From the NCBI RefSeq assembly GCF_902506375.1, contig NZ_LR733284.1, positions 1,662,059-1,726,058 on the forward strand: a DNA stretch of 64,000 nt, written 5' to 3'. The position numbers and the translations under genes are program-made. Shown here piece after piece: positions 35,593-44,554 of the stretch. Position 1 is the first letter of the stretch. Every line of letters starts with the position of its first letter. The notes below the pieces were generated by a model, which ran no database searches, had not been told where the DNA came from, and was given only the letters and a program-made list of their open reading frames with translations. This stretch comes from Microbacterium sp. 8M (GTDB lineage Bacteria > Actinomycetota > Actinomycetes > Actinomycetales > Microbacteriaceae).

Positions 35593-36993
35593 ATGATCAG
35601 ACCCGACCTCTCCCTGCCGATCCCCGAAGACATCACCGCCGCGCATTTCATCGGCATCGGCGGCTCCGGCATGTCGGGTCTGGCCCGCATGTTCCTCGAT
35701 GCGGGCATCCGCGTCTCCGGCAGCGACCGCGCGGACAGCGCGAACCTGCAGGCCCTCGCCGCCCTCGGCGCCGATGTGCACGTCGGACACGATGCGGCCC
35801 ACCTGGGCGATGCGGACACGGTCGTGCACACCGGTGCGATCTGGCCCGAGAACCCGGAGTTCGTGCTGGCGAAGCAGCGCGGGCTGCACGTCATCCACCG
35901 CTCGCAGGCGCTGCACTGGCTCATCGGCGGGCGTCGCCTCGTCTCCGTCGCGGGCGCGCACGGCAAGACGAGCTCGACCGGCATGATCGTCGTCGCCCTG
36001 CGCGAGCTCGGCGCGGACCCCAACTTCGTCAACGGCGGCGTGATCGAGCAGCTCGGCACGTCCAGCTCCTCCGGCGCCGACGACCTCTTCGTCATCGAGG
36101 CCGACGAGTCCGACGGCACCTTCCTGCTGTACGACACCTCGGTCGCGCTGATCACGAACGTCGACCCCGATCACCTGGACCACTACGGATCCGACGAGGC
36201 CTTCCACGACGCGTTCGTCACCTTCGGGAACGGCGCCCGCGATGCCGTCGTGATCTCCAGCGACGACCCCGGCGCCCTGCGCGTCCGGGCCGGGATCACC
36301 CACCCGAACGTGATCTCCTTCGGGTTCGCGGACGACGCGGATCTGCGGATCACCGACGTGCTTACGGACGGACCGGTCGCCGCGACGCTGACCATGCACG
36401 GCGAGTCCGCACGCATGCAGCTGCGGGTGCCGGGCGTGCACAACGCGATCAACGCCGCGGGCGCCGTCGCCGTGCTCACGACCCTCGGGTACCCGCTCGC
36501 CGACGCCACCCGGGCCGTGCAGGCCTTCGCCGGCACCGTGCGCCGCCTCGAGCTGCACGGGGTGGAGCGCGGCGTGAGCGTCTACGACGACTACTCGCAC
36601 CACCCGACCGAGGTGCGCGCGGCGCTCGAGGCCATGCGCACGATCGTGGGCGACGGCCGCATCATCGCGATCCAGCAGCCGCACACCTACTCGCGCACCC
36701 AGCACATGTACCGCGAGTTCGCCGAGGTGCTGGAGACCTACGCCGACCACACCGTGATGCTCGACGTCTACGGCGCCCGCGAGGACCCGGTGCCCGGCGT
36801 GACCGGCGAACTGGTCAGCGGAGCGTTCGCCGACCCGCGCAACGTGCACTACGTCGCAGACTGGCAGCAGGCGGCCGACTACACGGCGACCGTGGCGCGC
36901 GACGGCGATTACGTGATCACGCTCGGCTGCGGCAACGTGTACCAGATCATCCCGCAGGTGCTGGACGCGCTGCGCACCACCGCCGAGGGCTGA
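35593..36993 (+). CDS. murC: UDP-MurNAc:L-alanine ligase MurC
   Basis: A 466-residue Mur ligase attaching the first amino acid. N-terminal [19 protein letters not shown] is the MurC mark; ATP loop [14 protein letters not shown] near residue 120; [12 protein letters not shown] and [11 protein letters not shown] bind ATP and metal; then [24 protein letters not shown] and [13 protein letters not shown] in the C-terminal domain. It follows murG after 99 bases and is followed two bases later by ftsQ. Confidence 0.96.
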   Translation: MIRPDLSLPIPEDITAAHFIGIGGSGMSGLARMFLDAGIRVSGSDRADSANLQALAALGADVHVGHDAAHLGDADTVVHTGAIWPENPEFVLAKQRGLHVIHRSQALHWLIGGRRLVSVAGAHGKTSSTGMIVVALRELGADPNFVNGGVIEQLGTSSSSGADDLFVIEADESDGTFLLYDTSVALITNVDPDHLDHYGSDEAFHDAFVTFGNGARDAVVISSDDPGALRVRAGITHPNVISFGFADDADLRITDVLTDGPVAATLTMHGESARMQLRVPGVHNAINAAGAVAVLTTLGYPLADATRAVQAFAGTVRRLELHGVERGVSVYDDYSHHPTEVRAALEAMRTIVGDGRIIAIQQPHTYSRTQHMYREFAEVLETYADHTVMLDVYGAREDPVPGVTGELVSGAFADPRNVHYVADWQQAADYTATVARDGDYVITLGCGNVYQIIPQVLDALRTTAEG

Positions 36994-36995
36994 CC

Positions 36996-38003
36996 GTGCG
37001 CCGGCCGTCCGCGATCCCCGTCTCCGCGCCGCCCGCCGAGCACGGCGACCTCCGTGCCGACGAGCCGGATCGCGTCGGCCGGGGCGCGACGTCCGCGTTC
37101 GAGGAGCGCGGTGCAGGGACGGCCGAGGAGGCCGGCCGGCAGGGGGGTGCAGGGCCGATCCCGCTCGGCCGCGGTGCGACGCCGGGCGCGGCGCGCGCCG
37201 GTGCCGGAGAGGACGACGCGCACGCGGGGGCTCCGCACGAGGGGCCGCTGACCGCGCTCGACCTGTGGCGGGCCACGCGCGCGCGCCGCCGGGCCCTGCG
37301 CAGCGAGATCCGGCGATTCACGCAGCGATCCCGCCGCCGCCGGATCGGCTGGATCGTCGGCGCGGCGCTGGCGCTGCTCGTCGTGGGCGGCAGCGTCGGC
37401 GCGGCGTACAGCCCGCTGTTCGCCGTGCAGACGATCACGGTCGAGGGCACCGGCGCCCTCAAGCCCGCGGACGTGCAGAAGGCCCTGGCCGGACAGCTCG
37501 GCCGTCCGCTCGCGCTGGTGGATCCGAGCGCCGTCAAGGCCGCCCTCGTGCGGTTCCCGCTCATCGAGACCTATCGCCTCGAGGCGCATCCGCCGCACGA
37601 TCTCGTGGTGCGCATCGTGGAGCGCACGCCGGTCGGCGTCCTGCAGCAGAGCGACGGGCGCTTCACGGTCGTCGACGCGGCGGGCGTCGTGCTGTCCACT
37701 TCGGAGGAACGGCCGGCGGGATACGCCCTGATCGAGATCGACGGCGGCACCGGCACGCCCGCGTTCTCCGCCGTCGGCACCGCGCTGCGCACGCTCCCGG
37801 CGGAGCTCAGGGCGCAGGTGGACAGCGCGGCCGCATCCACCCCGGACGACATCGTCCTGCAGCTGGCCGGCGGCGCGAAGATCGTCTGGGGGAGTGCGGA
37901 CCAGTCGGCCGAGAAGACCCTCGCCCTGCAGGCCCTGATGAAGGCGAACCCGGGGGCGTCGAGCTACGACGTGTCCTCGCCGGGCGTCGGCGTCGTCGGC
38001 TGA
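36996..38003 (+). CDS. ftsQ: Cell division protein FtsQ
   Basis: A 335-residue bitopic protein of the FtsQLB complex. About 115 residues of charged, Ala/Gly-rich cytoplasmic tail precede one membrane helix (IGWIVGAALALLVVGGSVGA). Outside is the POTRA domain (FAVQTITVEGTGALKPADVQ through HDLVVRIVERTPVGVL) and the FtsQ beta domain (FTVVDAAGVVLST). The cytoplasmic tail is longer than in E. coli but usual in actinomycetes. GTG start two bases after murC. Confidence 0.92.
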   Translation: MRRPSAIPVSAPPAEHGDLRADEPDRVGRGATSAFEERGAGTAEEAGRQGGAGPIPLGRGATPGAARAGAGEDDAHAGAPHEGPLTALDLWRATRARRRALRSEIRRFTQRSRRRRIGWIVGAALALLVVGGSVGAAYSPLFAVQTITVEGTGALKPADVQKALAGQLGRPLALVDPSAVKAALVRFPLIETYRLEAHPPHDLVVRIVERTPVGVLQQSDGRFTVVDAAGVVLSTSEERPAGYALIEIDGGTGTPAFSAVGTALRTLPAELRAQVDSAAASTPDDIVLQLAGGAKIVWGSADQSAEKTLALQALMKANPGASSYDVSSPGVGVVG

Positions 38004-38100
38004 GCACGAATATCCGAAGCGATCGCGCGGAGCCGCGTGTCGCTTGGTGTCTGCGCGCCCCGCGCCGCTTACCTTCGATCCAGAGAAAGCAATACCGGGA

Positions 38101-38133
38101 AATACTTTAACCTTCCGCTTGAGGTTTAAGGTT
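38101..38133 (+). promoter_or_regulatory. ftsZ control region with a MerR-type inverted repeat
   Basis: AACCTT (38109-38114) and AAGGTT (38128-38133) form an inverted repeat with 13 bases between, in an AT-rich island that stands out in the 168-base ftsQ-ftsZ gap. MerR proteins bind ACCTT/AAGGT-type repeats across a long promoter spacer. FtsR activates ftsZ in Corynebacterium, so this is a candidate FtsR site. The ftsZ ribosome site is ATCGGAGGA. I cannot fix the -10/-35 with certainty. Confidence 0.5.
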
Positions 38134-38171
38134 GCCCTCGGCTCGAGGCTCGAAATACATCGGAGGACGGG

Positions 38172-39332
38172 ATGAGCCAGAACCAGAACTACCTCGCCGT
38201 GATCAAGGTCGTCGGTGTCGGCGGTGGTGGCGTCAACGCTGTCAACCGCATGATCGAGCTCGGCCTGCGAGGCGTCGAGTTCATCGCCATCAACACCGAT
38301 GCACAGGCGCTGCTCATGAGCGACGCCGACGTCAAGCTCGACGTCGGCCGCGACCTGACCCGCGGCCTCGGCGCCGGAGCCGATCCCGAGGTCGGCCGTC
38401 GTGCCGCCGAGGATCACGCGGAGGAGATCGAGCAGGCGCTGACCGGCGCGGACATGGTCTTCGTGACCGCGGGCGAGGGCGGTGGCACCGGAACCGGCGG
38501 CGCCCCCATCGTCGCCCGGATCGCGAAGTCGATCGGGGCGCTGACCATCGGCGTGGTGACCAAGCCGTTCTCCTTCGAGGGGCGCCGCCGTCAGAGCCAG
38601 GCCGACGCCGGCGTGGCGAAGCTGAAGGAAGAGGTCGACACCCTCATCGTGGTGCCCAACGACCGTCTCCTCGAGATCAGCGATCGCGGCATCTCCATGA
38701 TCGAGGCTTTCGCGACCGCCGACCAGGTCCTCCTCGCCGGTGTGCAGGGCATCACCGATCTGATCACCACCCCCGGTCTGATCAACCTCGACTTCAACGA
38801 CGTCAAGTCGGTCATGCAGGGCGCGGGCTCCGCGCTCATGGGCATCGGATCCGCCCGCGGTGCGGATCGTGCGATCAAGGCGGCCGAGCTCGCCGTCGAG
38901 TCGCCCCTCCTGGAGGCGTCCATCGAGGGCGCGCACGGCGTGCTGCTTTCGATCCAGGGCGGATCGAACCTCGGCATCTTCGAGATCCACGACGCCGCCG
39001 ACCTCGTCAAGGAGGCGGCGCACCCCGAGGCGAACATCATCTTCGGAACGGTGATCGACGACACCCTCGGCGACGAGGTGCGCGTCACCGTGATCGCGGC
39101 GGGTTTCGACAGCGGCGAGCCGACGCTGCGCCTGGACCCGCAGATCTTCTCGCGCACCTCCGCTCCGGCGGCTGTGGAGAAGACCGCGACCGAGGAGGCC
39201 GAGGAGAAGGCCGCCGATGAGGCGCCGCGCGAGACCGCCCCGGTGACCGTGCCGTCGATCCCGCCGGTGCACACGAGCATCGAGCCCGCCTTCGACGAGA
39301 GCGACCTCGACATCCCCGAGTTCCTCAAGTGA
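38172..39332 (+). CDS. ftsZ: Cell division GTPase FtsZ
   Basis: A 386-residue tubulin homolog forming the division ring. Tubulin signature [16 protein letters not shown] near residue 105; N-terminal [25 protein letters not shown] and [13 protein letters not shown] in the T7 loop; a variable Glu/Ala/Pro linker from about residue 325; and a C-terminal peptide [12 protein letters not shown], which binds SepF and other partners. It has its own control region, as usual in actinomycetes. Confidence 0.98.
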   Translation: MSQNQNYLAVIKVVGVGGGGVNAVNRMIELGLRGVEFIAINTDAQALLMSDADVKLDVGRDLTRGLGAGADPEVGRRAAEDHAEEIEQALTGADMVFVTAGEGGGTGTGGAPIVARIAKSIGALTIGVVTKPFSFEGRRRQSQADAGVAKLKEEVDTLIVVPNDRLLEISDRGISMIEAFATADQVLLAGVQGITDLITTPGLINLDFNDVKSVMQGAGSALMGIGSARGADRAIKAAELAVESPLLEASIEGAHGVLLSIQGGSNLGIFEIHDAADLVKEAAHPEANIIFGTVIDDTLGDEVRVTVIAAGFDSGEPTLRLDPQIFSRTSAPAAVEKTATEEAEEKAADEAPRETAPVTVPSIPPVHTSIEPAFDESDLDIPEFLK

Positions 39333-39350
39333 CCTTTCGAGGGGCCCAGG

Positions 39351-40064
39351 GTGAACTCTCAGCATGAGCTGAGCGTCGCCGAGCGGCTGTCCGCGATCGA
39401 TGCAGCGATCGCGGACGCCGCGCGGCAGGCGGGACGCGACGCGGGCGACATCACCCGCATCGTCGTGACCAAGTTCCATCCGGCGTCGCTGGTGCAGGAG
39501 CTGTACGACCTCGGCGTCCGGGATGTCGGCGAGAACCGGCAGCAGGAGCTCTCCGCCAAGGTGGACGCGCTTCGTCAGGCTCCGGCTCCCGGCACGGAAG
39601 GCCTGCGCTGGCACTTCATCGGGCAGGCGCAGACGAACAAGGCCGCGCAGATCCGCCGAGCGGCCCAGGCCGTGCACTCGATCGACCGTGCCCGAATCGC
39701 CGATGCGTTCGACCGCGCCGCCGCTGACGACGGACCGCTCGACGTGCTGCTCCAGGTCAACCTCACCGACGACCCCGGCCGCGGCGGAGTGGCACCGAAG
39801 GAGCTGGAGATGCTCGCCGAGCACGTTCTGGCACTGCCGACGCTGCGCCTGCGCGGCCTGATGGCGGTCGCACCGCTGGGCGAGGAGCCTGCTGCGGCGT
39901 TCGCCCGCGTGCACGACTACGCCTCCCGGCTGCGGGCGATCGCCCCGGATGCCGATTGGATCTCCGCCGGGATGACCGGGGATTTCGTCGAGGCGATCGC
40001 GGCAGGCGCGACACACCTTCGCATCGGCACCGCAATCACAGGGCCGCGACCCGCCCAGGGTTAG
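39351..40064 (+). CDS. PLP homeostasis protein, YggS/PLPBP family
   Basis: A 237-residue fold-type III PLP-binding protein that buffers pyridoxal phosphate. The PLP lysine is in RIVVTKFHPA near residue 40; also GENRQQEL, WHFIGQAQTNKA, LMAVAPLGEE, and SAGMTGDFVEAIAAGATHLR with RIGTAITG at the end. GTG start 18 bases after the ftsZ stop. In many actinomycetes a yfiH/pgeF gene separates ftsZ from this gene; it is not here. Confidence 0.93.
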   Translation: MNSQHELSVAERLSAIDAAIADAARQAGRDAGDITRIVVTKFHPASLVQELYDLGVRDVGENRQQELSAKVDALRQAPAPGTEGLRWHFIGQAQTNKAAQIRRAAQAVHSIDRARIADAFDRAAADDGPLDVLLQVNLTDDPGRGGVAPKELEMLAEHVLALPTLRLRGLMAVAPLGEEPAAAFARVHDYASRLRAIAPDADWISAGMTGDFVEAIAAGATHLRIGTAITGPRPAQG

Positions 40065-40067
40065 CCT
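40062..40067 (+). promoter_or_regulatory. Candidate -10 (TAGCCT) for sepF, overlapping the preceding stop codon
   Basis: TAGCCT begins with the TAG stop of the upstream gene and lies 36 bases before the sepF ATG, whose ribosome site is CGGAGGAC. Suggests sepF can be transcribed separately. Confidence 0.4.
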
Positions 40068-40103
40068 CGAATCAGAACCACCCCTACACGTTCGGAGGAC
40101 ACG

Positions 40104-40592
40104 ATGGGGAACCCGCTGAAGAAGACCATGGTGTACCTCGGCCTCGCCGATGAGGAAGAGGTCTACGAGGACGTTCCCGCCTCGCACGGCGCTCGCCAGG
40201 AGCACGAGCCCGCCCGTCGGGAAGAGGTCCGTCGTGAGCGCGAGGAGGTCAAGGCCGCACCGGTCACGCCGCTGCGCCGCCCGACCGCGGTCCGTCAGCC
40301 CTCCGCAGGCGCAGTGAACGAGATCCTCACGGTCCACCCCAAGCAGTACCGTGACGCTCAGGTCATCGCCGAGAGCTTCCGTGACGGCATCCCGGTGATC
40401 ATCAACCTGTCGCAGATGAGCGACGCCGACGCCCGTCGGCTGATCGACTTCGCGAGCGGCCTCTCCCTCGGCCTCTACGGCCGGATCGAGCGCGTGACGA
40501 GCAAGGTCTTCCTGCTGTCGCCGGAGAGCATCGCGGTCTCGGGCCAGGGTGGTATCGCCGGGGGCGACGAGCCCGCGCTCGCGCACTCCTGA
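40104..40592 (+). CDS. sepF: Cell division protein SepF
   Basis: A 162-residue protein anchoring FtsZ to the membrane. N-terminal amphipathic helix [14 protein letters not shown], an acidic/basic variable linker, and the SepF core from about residue 70 ([53 protein letters not shown]). In actinomycetes lacking FtsA and ZipA, SepF is the main FtsZ tether, binding the FtsZ C-terminal peptide found two genes upstream. Confidence 0.96.
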   Translation: MGNPLKKTMVYLGLADEEEVYEDVPASHGARQEHEPARREEVRREREEVKAAPVTPLRRPTAVRQPSAGAVNEILTVHPKQYRDAQVIAESFRDGIPVIINLSQMSDADARRLIDFASGLSLGLYGRIERVTSKVFLLSPESIAVSGQGGIAGGDEPALAHS

Positions 40593-40595
40593 CAC

Positions 40596-40901
40596 GTGGT
40601 GGTGGCGCCCGCGATCTCCGTGATCGCAGCGATCCTCAACATCCTGCTGCTGCTGTACCTGCTCACGCTGTTCGCGCGCGTGATCCTGGAGTGGATCCCC
40701 ATCTTCGACCGCTCATGGCGCCCTCGCGGCGCGGGGTTGATCGCGGCCGAGATCGTCTACACCATCACGGATCCGCCCGTCAGGATGTTCCGACGCCTCA
40801 TTCCTCCGCTGAGGATCGGACCTGTCGCATTCGACATGGGACTCACGCTCACGATGATCGTCGTGCTGATCCTGCTGTCGATCACGCGATCCTTCCTCTG
40901 A
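40596..40901 (+). CDS. YggT-family membrane protein
   Basis: A 101-residue protein with two hydrophobic segments (about residues 5-30 and 77-98) around the conserved amphipathic stretch WIPIFDRSWRPRG and the family box TDPPVRMFRRLIPPLRIGP. The function is uncertain; YggT genes regularly lie between sepF and divIVA in Gram-positive bacteria and may affect osmotic or division-site functions. GTG start three bases after the sepF stop. Confidence 0.9.
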   Translation: MVVAPAISVIAAILNILLLLYLLTLFARVILEWIPIFDRSWRPRGAGLIAAEIVYTITDPPVRMFRRLIPPLRIGPVAFDMGLTLTMIVVLILLSITRSFL

Positions 40902-40962
40902 CCTGCCGCTCGCGCGTCCGTCTGCGCGTCGGCCCGCCTTCGCGGCGCAGGTTTCAGACGGC

Positions 40963-40996
40963 TATGCTTTTCAGAAGGTGCCCGCCGCAAGGCGGG
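40963..40996 (+). promoter_or_regulatory. divIVA promoter -10 and leader hairpin
   Basis: TATGCT (40963-40968) is a good -10; in the following leader of about 70 bases, CCCGCC (40981) and GGCGGG (40991) form a hairpin with a GCAA loop. The ribosome site AAAGAGGAG lies before the ATG at 41046. Confidence 0.5.
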
Positions 40997-41045
40997 TGCC
41001 TCGTGTCCACCGGCCACCGAGAACTCATCGAAAGAGGAGCCACCA

Positions 41046-41603
41046 ATGGCACTGACCCCGGATGACGTCGTCACCAAGCAGTTCCAGCACGTCCGTTTCA
41101 AGGACGGCTTCGACCCGGACGAGGTCGACGACTTCCTCGACGAGGTCGTGCTCGAGTGGCGCAAGGCGCTCGACGAGAACGCCGAGCTGAAGGCCAAGCT
41201 GGCCGCCTACGAGTCGGGGGAGAAGGTCGCCGCTCCGGTCGCCGAGGCTCCTGCCGCTGCCGCGCCGGCCGCTGAGGGCGGGGCTCCCGCTGCGGCGACC
41301 GCAGGCATCATCGAGCTCGCGCAGCGCCTTCACGACGAGCACGTCGCCGAGGGCAAGTCGCAGCGCGACCAGCTCATCGCCGACGCCAAGGCTCAGGCCT
41401 CGAAGATCCTCGCCGACGCCGAGCAGAAGTCGCGCGAGGAGACCGCGCGCCTGGAGCGCGAGCGCAACGTGCTCGAGAGCAAGATCGCCGAGCTGCACGA
41501 CTTCGAGCGCTCCTACCGCACCCAGCTGCGCAGCTACATCGAGGGTCAGCTCCGCGACCTCGACGAGAAGGGCGGCCCCGCAGGGGACGCCTCCGCTCAG
41601 TAA
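41046..41603 (+). CDS. divIVA: Polar growth and division protein DivIVA (Wag31)
   Basis: A 185-residue coiled-coil protein marking cell poles and septa. N-terminal membrane-binding domain MALTPDDVVTKQFQHVRF, with FKDGFDPDEVDDFLDEVVLE, then an Ala/Pro linker (residues 65-85) and a long C-terminal coiled coil from about residue 90. It is shorter than mycobacterial Wag31 (260). Located last in the division block, as in mycobacteria, with its own promoter. Confidence 0.95.
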   Translation: MALTPDDVVTKQFQHVRFKDGFDPDEVDDFLDEVVLEWRKALDENAELKAKLAAYESGEKVAAPVAEAPAAAAPAAEGGAPAAATAGIIELAQRLHDEHVAEGKSQRDQLIADAKAQASKILADAEQKSREETARLERERNVLESKIAELHDFERSYRTQLRSYIEGQLRDLDEKGGPAGDASAQ

Positions 41604-41612
41604 GGAGCCCCG

Positions 41613-42245
41613 TTGGCCCGGCGTCAACCGCTTCCTGGTTCGGCGGCCGGCGCGATCATTGCGATCCTCGCAGTGCTCGTGCTGGCCGCCGACCAGTTTG
41701 TGAAGTACCTCACTATCACGCGTCTTCCGGAGCAGAAGGTCGTCCCGGTCCTCGGGGAGTTCCTGCAGCTGTTCTCCATCCGCAACTCCGGAGCGGCGTT
41801 CTCGATCGGCGCGGGCTTCACCTGGATCTTCACGATCGCGCTGGCCGTCGTCGCCGGCGTGATCGTCTGGAAGGCGTTCTCCGTCCGCTCCCGGCTCTGG
41901 GCCGTCGTGCTCGGTGCGCTCCTGGGCGGGGTGCTCGGGAACCTCACGGATCGCGTCTTCCGCGAACCCGGCTTCCCCGTCGGTCACGTCGTCGACATGA
42001 TCTCCATGCCGTGGATGCTCCCGGCCATCTTCAACGTGGCCGACATCTTCATCGTCACGGGGATGATCTCCATCGCGTTGCTGATCATCACGGGCCTGCG
42101 CCTGGACGGATCCCGTGAGCGCGACCACGCGAAGTCGGACGAGGAGCACGAGCGGTCTGAGGCGGCGGACGAGACGCACGGGTCGACCGAGGAGGCCGAC
42201 GCCCCGGAGTCCGCCCGCCCGCACCCCACCGAGACGGGGATCTGA
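41613..42245 (+). CDS. lspA: Lipoprotein signal peptidase LspA
   Basis: A 210-residue aspartyl membrane peptidase (signal peptidase II) with four membrane helices, cleaving lipoprotein leaders before the lipidated Cys. Catalytic aspartates: Asp113 in GNLTDRVF and Asp144 in FNVADIFI; also NSGAAFSIG and DQFVKYL. The C-terminal 40 residues are a charged tail beyond the family core. A TTG start is inferred because TAAGGAG lies six bases upstream and no ATG/GTG fits. Followed two bases later by the pseudouridine synthase. Confidence 0.94.
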   Translation: MARRQPLPGSAAGAIIAILAVLVLAADQFVKYLTITRLPEQKVVPVLGEFLQLFSIRNSGAAFSIGAGFTWIFTIALAVVAGVIVWKAFSVRSRLWAVVLGALLGGVLGNLTDRVFREPGFPVGHVVDMISMPWMLPAIFNVADIFIVTGMISIALLIITGLRLDGSRERDHAKSDEEHERSEAADETHGSTEEADAPESARPHPTETGI

Positions 42246-42247
42246 CG

Positions 42248-43171
42248 GTGGAGTCCCGTGCCCTTCCGGTCCCGGACGGACTGGACGGTGTCCGCGTCGA
42301 CGCGGCCCTGGCCAAGATGCTCGGCTTCTCGCGGACGTTCGCCGCCGAGGTCGCCGAAGCCGGGGGAGTGACGCTCGACGGGGTCACTCTCGGCAAGTCC
42401 GACCGGCTGCGCGCTGGCGGGTGGCTGGACGTCGAATGGGCGCCCAAGCAGGAGCCGCGCATCGAGCCGATCGCCGTGCCCGAACTGGGCATCGTGTACG
42501 ACGATGACGACATCGTCGTGGTCGACAAGCCCACAGGAGTCGCCGCGCACCCCTCGCTCGGGTGGGACGGGCCCACGGTCGTCGGCGCTCTCGCCGCGGC
42601 GGGCTTCCGCATCGCGACGAGCGGCGCTCCCGAGCGCCAGGGCGTCGTGCACCGGCTCGACGTCGGGACGAGCGGACTGATGGTGGTCGCCAAGACCGAG
42701 GCCGCGTACTCCGCGCTCAAGCGCGCCTTCAAGGAGCGCACCGTCGACAAGGTGTACCACGCCGTCGTGCAGGGCCATCCGGATCCGCTCGCCGGAACGA
42801 TCGATGCGCCCATCGGGCGCCACCCGAACCACCCCTGGAAGTTCGCGGTGATCCCGGACGGCAAGCCGTCGGTCACCCACTACGAGACCCTCGAGGCGTT
42901 CCCCGGGGCATCTCTGCTCGAGATCCATCTGGAGACGGGACGCACGCACCAGATCCGCGTGCACATGGCCGCTCATCGACACCCGTGCGTCGGAGATCCC
43001 CTGTACGGCGCCGACCCCAGGCTCTCCGCACGGCTCGGTCTCACCCGGCAGTGGCTGCACGCCCACCGGCTGGGATTCGCGCACCCGATCACGGGTGAGT
43101 GGGTGCAGACCGAGTCACCGTATCCCGCCGACTTCCAGCACGCGCTCGACGTGCTCCGCGGGGAGGTCTGA
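42248..43171 (+). CDS. RluA/RluD-family 23S rRNA pseudouridine synthase
   Basis: A 307-residue enzyme. N-terminal S4-like RNA-binding domain (residues 10-70: [20 protein letters not shown]), then the RluA catalytic domain with [31 protein letters not shown] holding the catalytic Asp in HRLD, and [14 protein letters not shown] near the end. RluD modifies U1911, U1915 and U1917 in helix 69; the exact site here is inferred. lspA-rluD is a common pair in Gram-positive bacteria. Confidence 0.93.
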   Translation: MESRALPVPDGLDGVRVDAALAKMLGFSRTFAAEVAEAGGVTLDGVTLGKSDRLRAGGWLDVEWAPKQEPRIEPIAVPELGIVYDDDDIVVVDKPTGVAAHPSLGWDGPTVVGALAAAGFRIATSGAPERQGVVHRLDVGTSGLMVVAKTEAAYSALKRAFKERTVDKVYHAVVQGHPDPLAGTIDAPIGRHPNHPWKFAVIPDGKPSVTHYETLEAFPGASLLEIHLETGRTHQIRVHMAAHRHPCVGDPLYGADPRLSARLGLTRQWLHAHRLGFAHPITGEWVQTESPYPADFQHALDVLRGEV

Positions 43172-43208
43172 CCGGACCCCGGGCGGGGCGGTCAGGAGTG
43201 CTCAACCG

Positions 43209-43808
43209 TCAGAGAGGCAGTTCGGCGGTGGCGGCGACGACGCCGTCCAGAGTCGCCTCGAGGAATCGCACGACGCGCTCGGGATCCTCATCCCGGTCGA
43301 TGACGAGGCTGATCAGCGTCTCCTCGGTGAACGAGACCCACGCCCGCATTGCGACGCGCAGGGCCGGGGTGTCGGGGGTGCCGAGCTCGGTGAACGCGTC
43401 GATGAGTCGCTGGGCGTTCAGATCCCTGGACTCGTCGACGACGCGGCGCACCGCGGGGTCGCCGCTCGCGATGCCGCGGACCAGGGAGTGGAAGGTTCCC
43501 TGGTGCTGGCTCACGAACTCCGTGATGCGCAGCAGCGTGTCGCGGATCCGCGCCCGCGGTTCGAGATCGTCACGCGGCTCGGAGGCGCGCAGCAGGCTGT
43601 CCCGCGCCATGGTGACGACGGCGAGCTGCATCCCCTGGCGCGTGTCGAAGTAGTGGAACAGCAGCGGGCGGGAGACGCCCGCGCGCTGCGCCAGCACATC
43701 CATCGTCAGCTCGTCGAGCGAGTGGTCCGCGAGGAAGTTGACGCCGGTCGCGATCAACTGCGCGCGGCGCTCTTCCGGTGTCAGGCGGGCACGTCGCTCC
43801 TCGGGCAT
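43209..43808 (-). CDS. TetR-family transcriptional regulator
   Basis: A 199-residue repressor. Helix-turn-helix in residues 18-62 (RRAQLIATGVNFLADHSLDE, MDVLAQRAGVSRPLLFHYF), followed by a helical ligand domain with TETRC-like features (SLVRGIASGDPAVRRVVDES). It is divergent from the DUF6230 operon; a 15-base palindrome between them overlaps the operon's -35, making this the likely local repressor. The ATG at 43808 has TAGGCT seven bases before it; the longer open frame upstream is antisense to the operon. Confidence 0.9.
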   Translation of the reverse strand: MPEERRARLTPEERRAQLIATGVNFLADHSLDELTMDVLAQRAGVSRPLLFHYFDTRQGMQLAVVTMARDSLLRASEPRDDLEPRARIRDTLLRITEFVSQHQGTFHSLVRGIASGDPAVRRVVDESRDLNAQRLIDAFTELGTPDTPALRVAMRAWVSFTEETLISLVIDRDEDPERVVRFLEATLDGVVAATAELPL

Positions 43809-43815
43809 GCTTCCG

Positions 43816-43821
43816 AGCCTA
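43816..43821 (-). promoter_or_regulatory. -10 hexamer TAGGCT for the TetR gene, leaderless type
   Basis: Minus strand: TAGGCT, seven bases, ATG 43808. No ribosome site. Confidence 0.55.
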
Positions 43822-43849
43822 GCGGCGCTGCCCAGGCGGGAACGCCGTG

Positions 43850-43877
43850 TTGACTCTGAGTCAACGAGCAATATACT
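43850..43877 (+). promoter_or_regulatory. Near-consensus promoter with a perfect 15-base palindrome over the -35
   Basis: TTGACTCTGAGTCAA (43850-43864) is an exact palindrome whose first six bases, TTGACT, act as -35; TATACT (43872-43877) is the -10, with 16 bases between. This is the closest match to the sigma-70 consensus in the window. A TetR dimer on the palindrome would block RNA polymerase. Confidence 0.82.
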
Positions 43878-43925
43878 CGAAAAGGTGAGCGCCGCCGCAG
43901 CAGTCGGCGCACTGGAGGAGGATCG

Positions 43926-44540
43926 ATGAAGTTCCCGAAGACCGACCGTGTCCGCAAGCTCGGCGCATCGCACGCCGGCCGCATCGCGCTCGTCGCGATC
44001 CCCGCGGGAGTCGTGGCCGCCGCGCTCATGGGCGGCGTCGCCCAGGGCGCCGTCCCGGTGTCGTTCGCGGTATCGGGGAGCCAGTTCCAGATCAGCGCGT
44101 CGCAGCTGGAGGGCTCCGGCTTCTCGCAGTACGCGGGTGTCGCGAAGGACACGGAGGGCAAGGAGCACACGGTCGCTATCGCGAACATCAAGAGCGCGAC
44201 GCTGGCGGATCTGTGCCAGTCCGTCATCACCGACACCCCGCTCGGCAAAGTCGGCGTGCTCATCAAGGCCGGCGGCAACGGGAACCCCGCGTCCGCGAGC
44301 GACCTGCAGATCGGCATGACCGGCCTCAAGGGCGACGCCTCATTCGGCGCCATCCGCATCGGTGTCGACGCGTCGACGGTCAACACCGAGGCGAAGGGCA
44401 GCGCGGGCGACTTCGCCCAGGACGCCGACTCGGTCTCCATCAAGAACCTGCAGCAGACGGCCTGGAGCACCCAGGCCTCGGTGTTCACGCTCACGGGCAT
44501 GACGCTGGAGCTGACGGACGGTTCGCAAGGATGCTTCTGA
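43926..44540 (+). CDS. DUF6230 family exported or membrane-anchored protein
   Basis: A 204-residue protein: basic N terminus, one hydrophobic helix (IALVAIPAGVVAAALMGGVA) that acts as uncleaved anchor or signal, then a beta-rich outer part with alternating polar strands (FAVSGSQFQISASQLEG; IRIGVDASTVNTEAKGS; SVFTLTGMTLELTD) and only two cysteines, one in ADLCQS and one at the very end (GCF), possibly a disulfide. DUF6230 genes in streptomycetes commonly lie next to DUF6114 genes, as here. Function unknown. Ribosome site GGAGGA. First gene of the TetR-controlled operon. Confidence 0.85.
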   Translation: MKFPKTDRVRKLGASHAGRIALVAIPAGVVAAALMGGVAQGAVPVSFAVSGSQFQISASQLEGSGFSQYAGVAKDTEGKEHTVAIANIKSATLADLCQSVITDTPLGKVGVLIKAGGNGNPASASDLQIGMTGLKGDASFGAIRIGVDASTVNTEAKGSAGDFAQDADSVSIKNLQQTAWSTQASVFTLTGMTLELTDGSQGCF

Positions 44541-44554
44541 GGAACGACGCCGCG

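Noticed and set aside
36909-40595. A 1228-codon frame antisense to murC, ftsQ, ftsZ, yggS and sepF
   Set aside because: It crosses five well-identified plus-strand genes and has no recognisable domain; it is a high-GC shadow.
43809-44168. N-terminal extension of the TetR protein by 120 residues
   Set aside because: The extension runs through the operon promoter and the DUF6230 gene on the opposite strand; the TetR fold begins just after ATG 43808.
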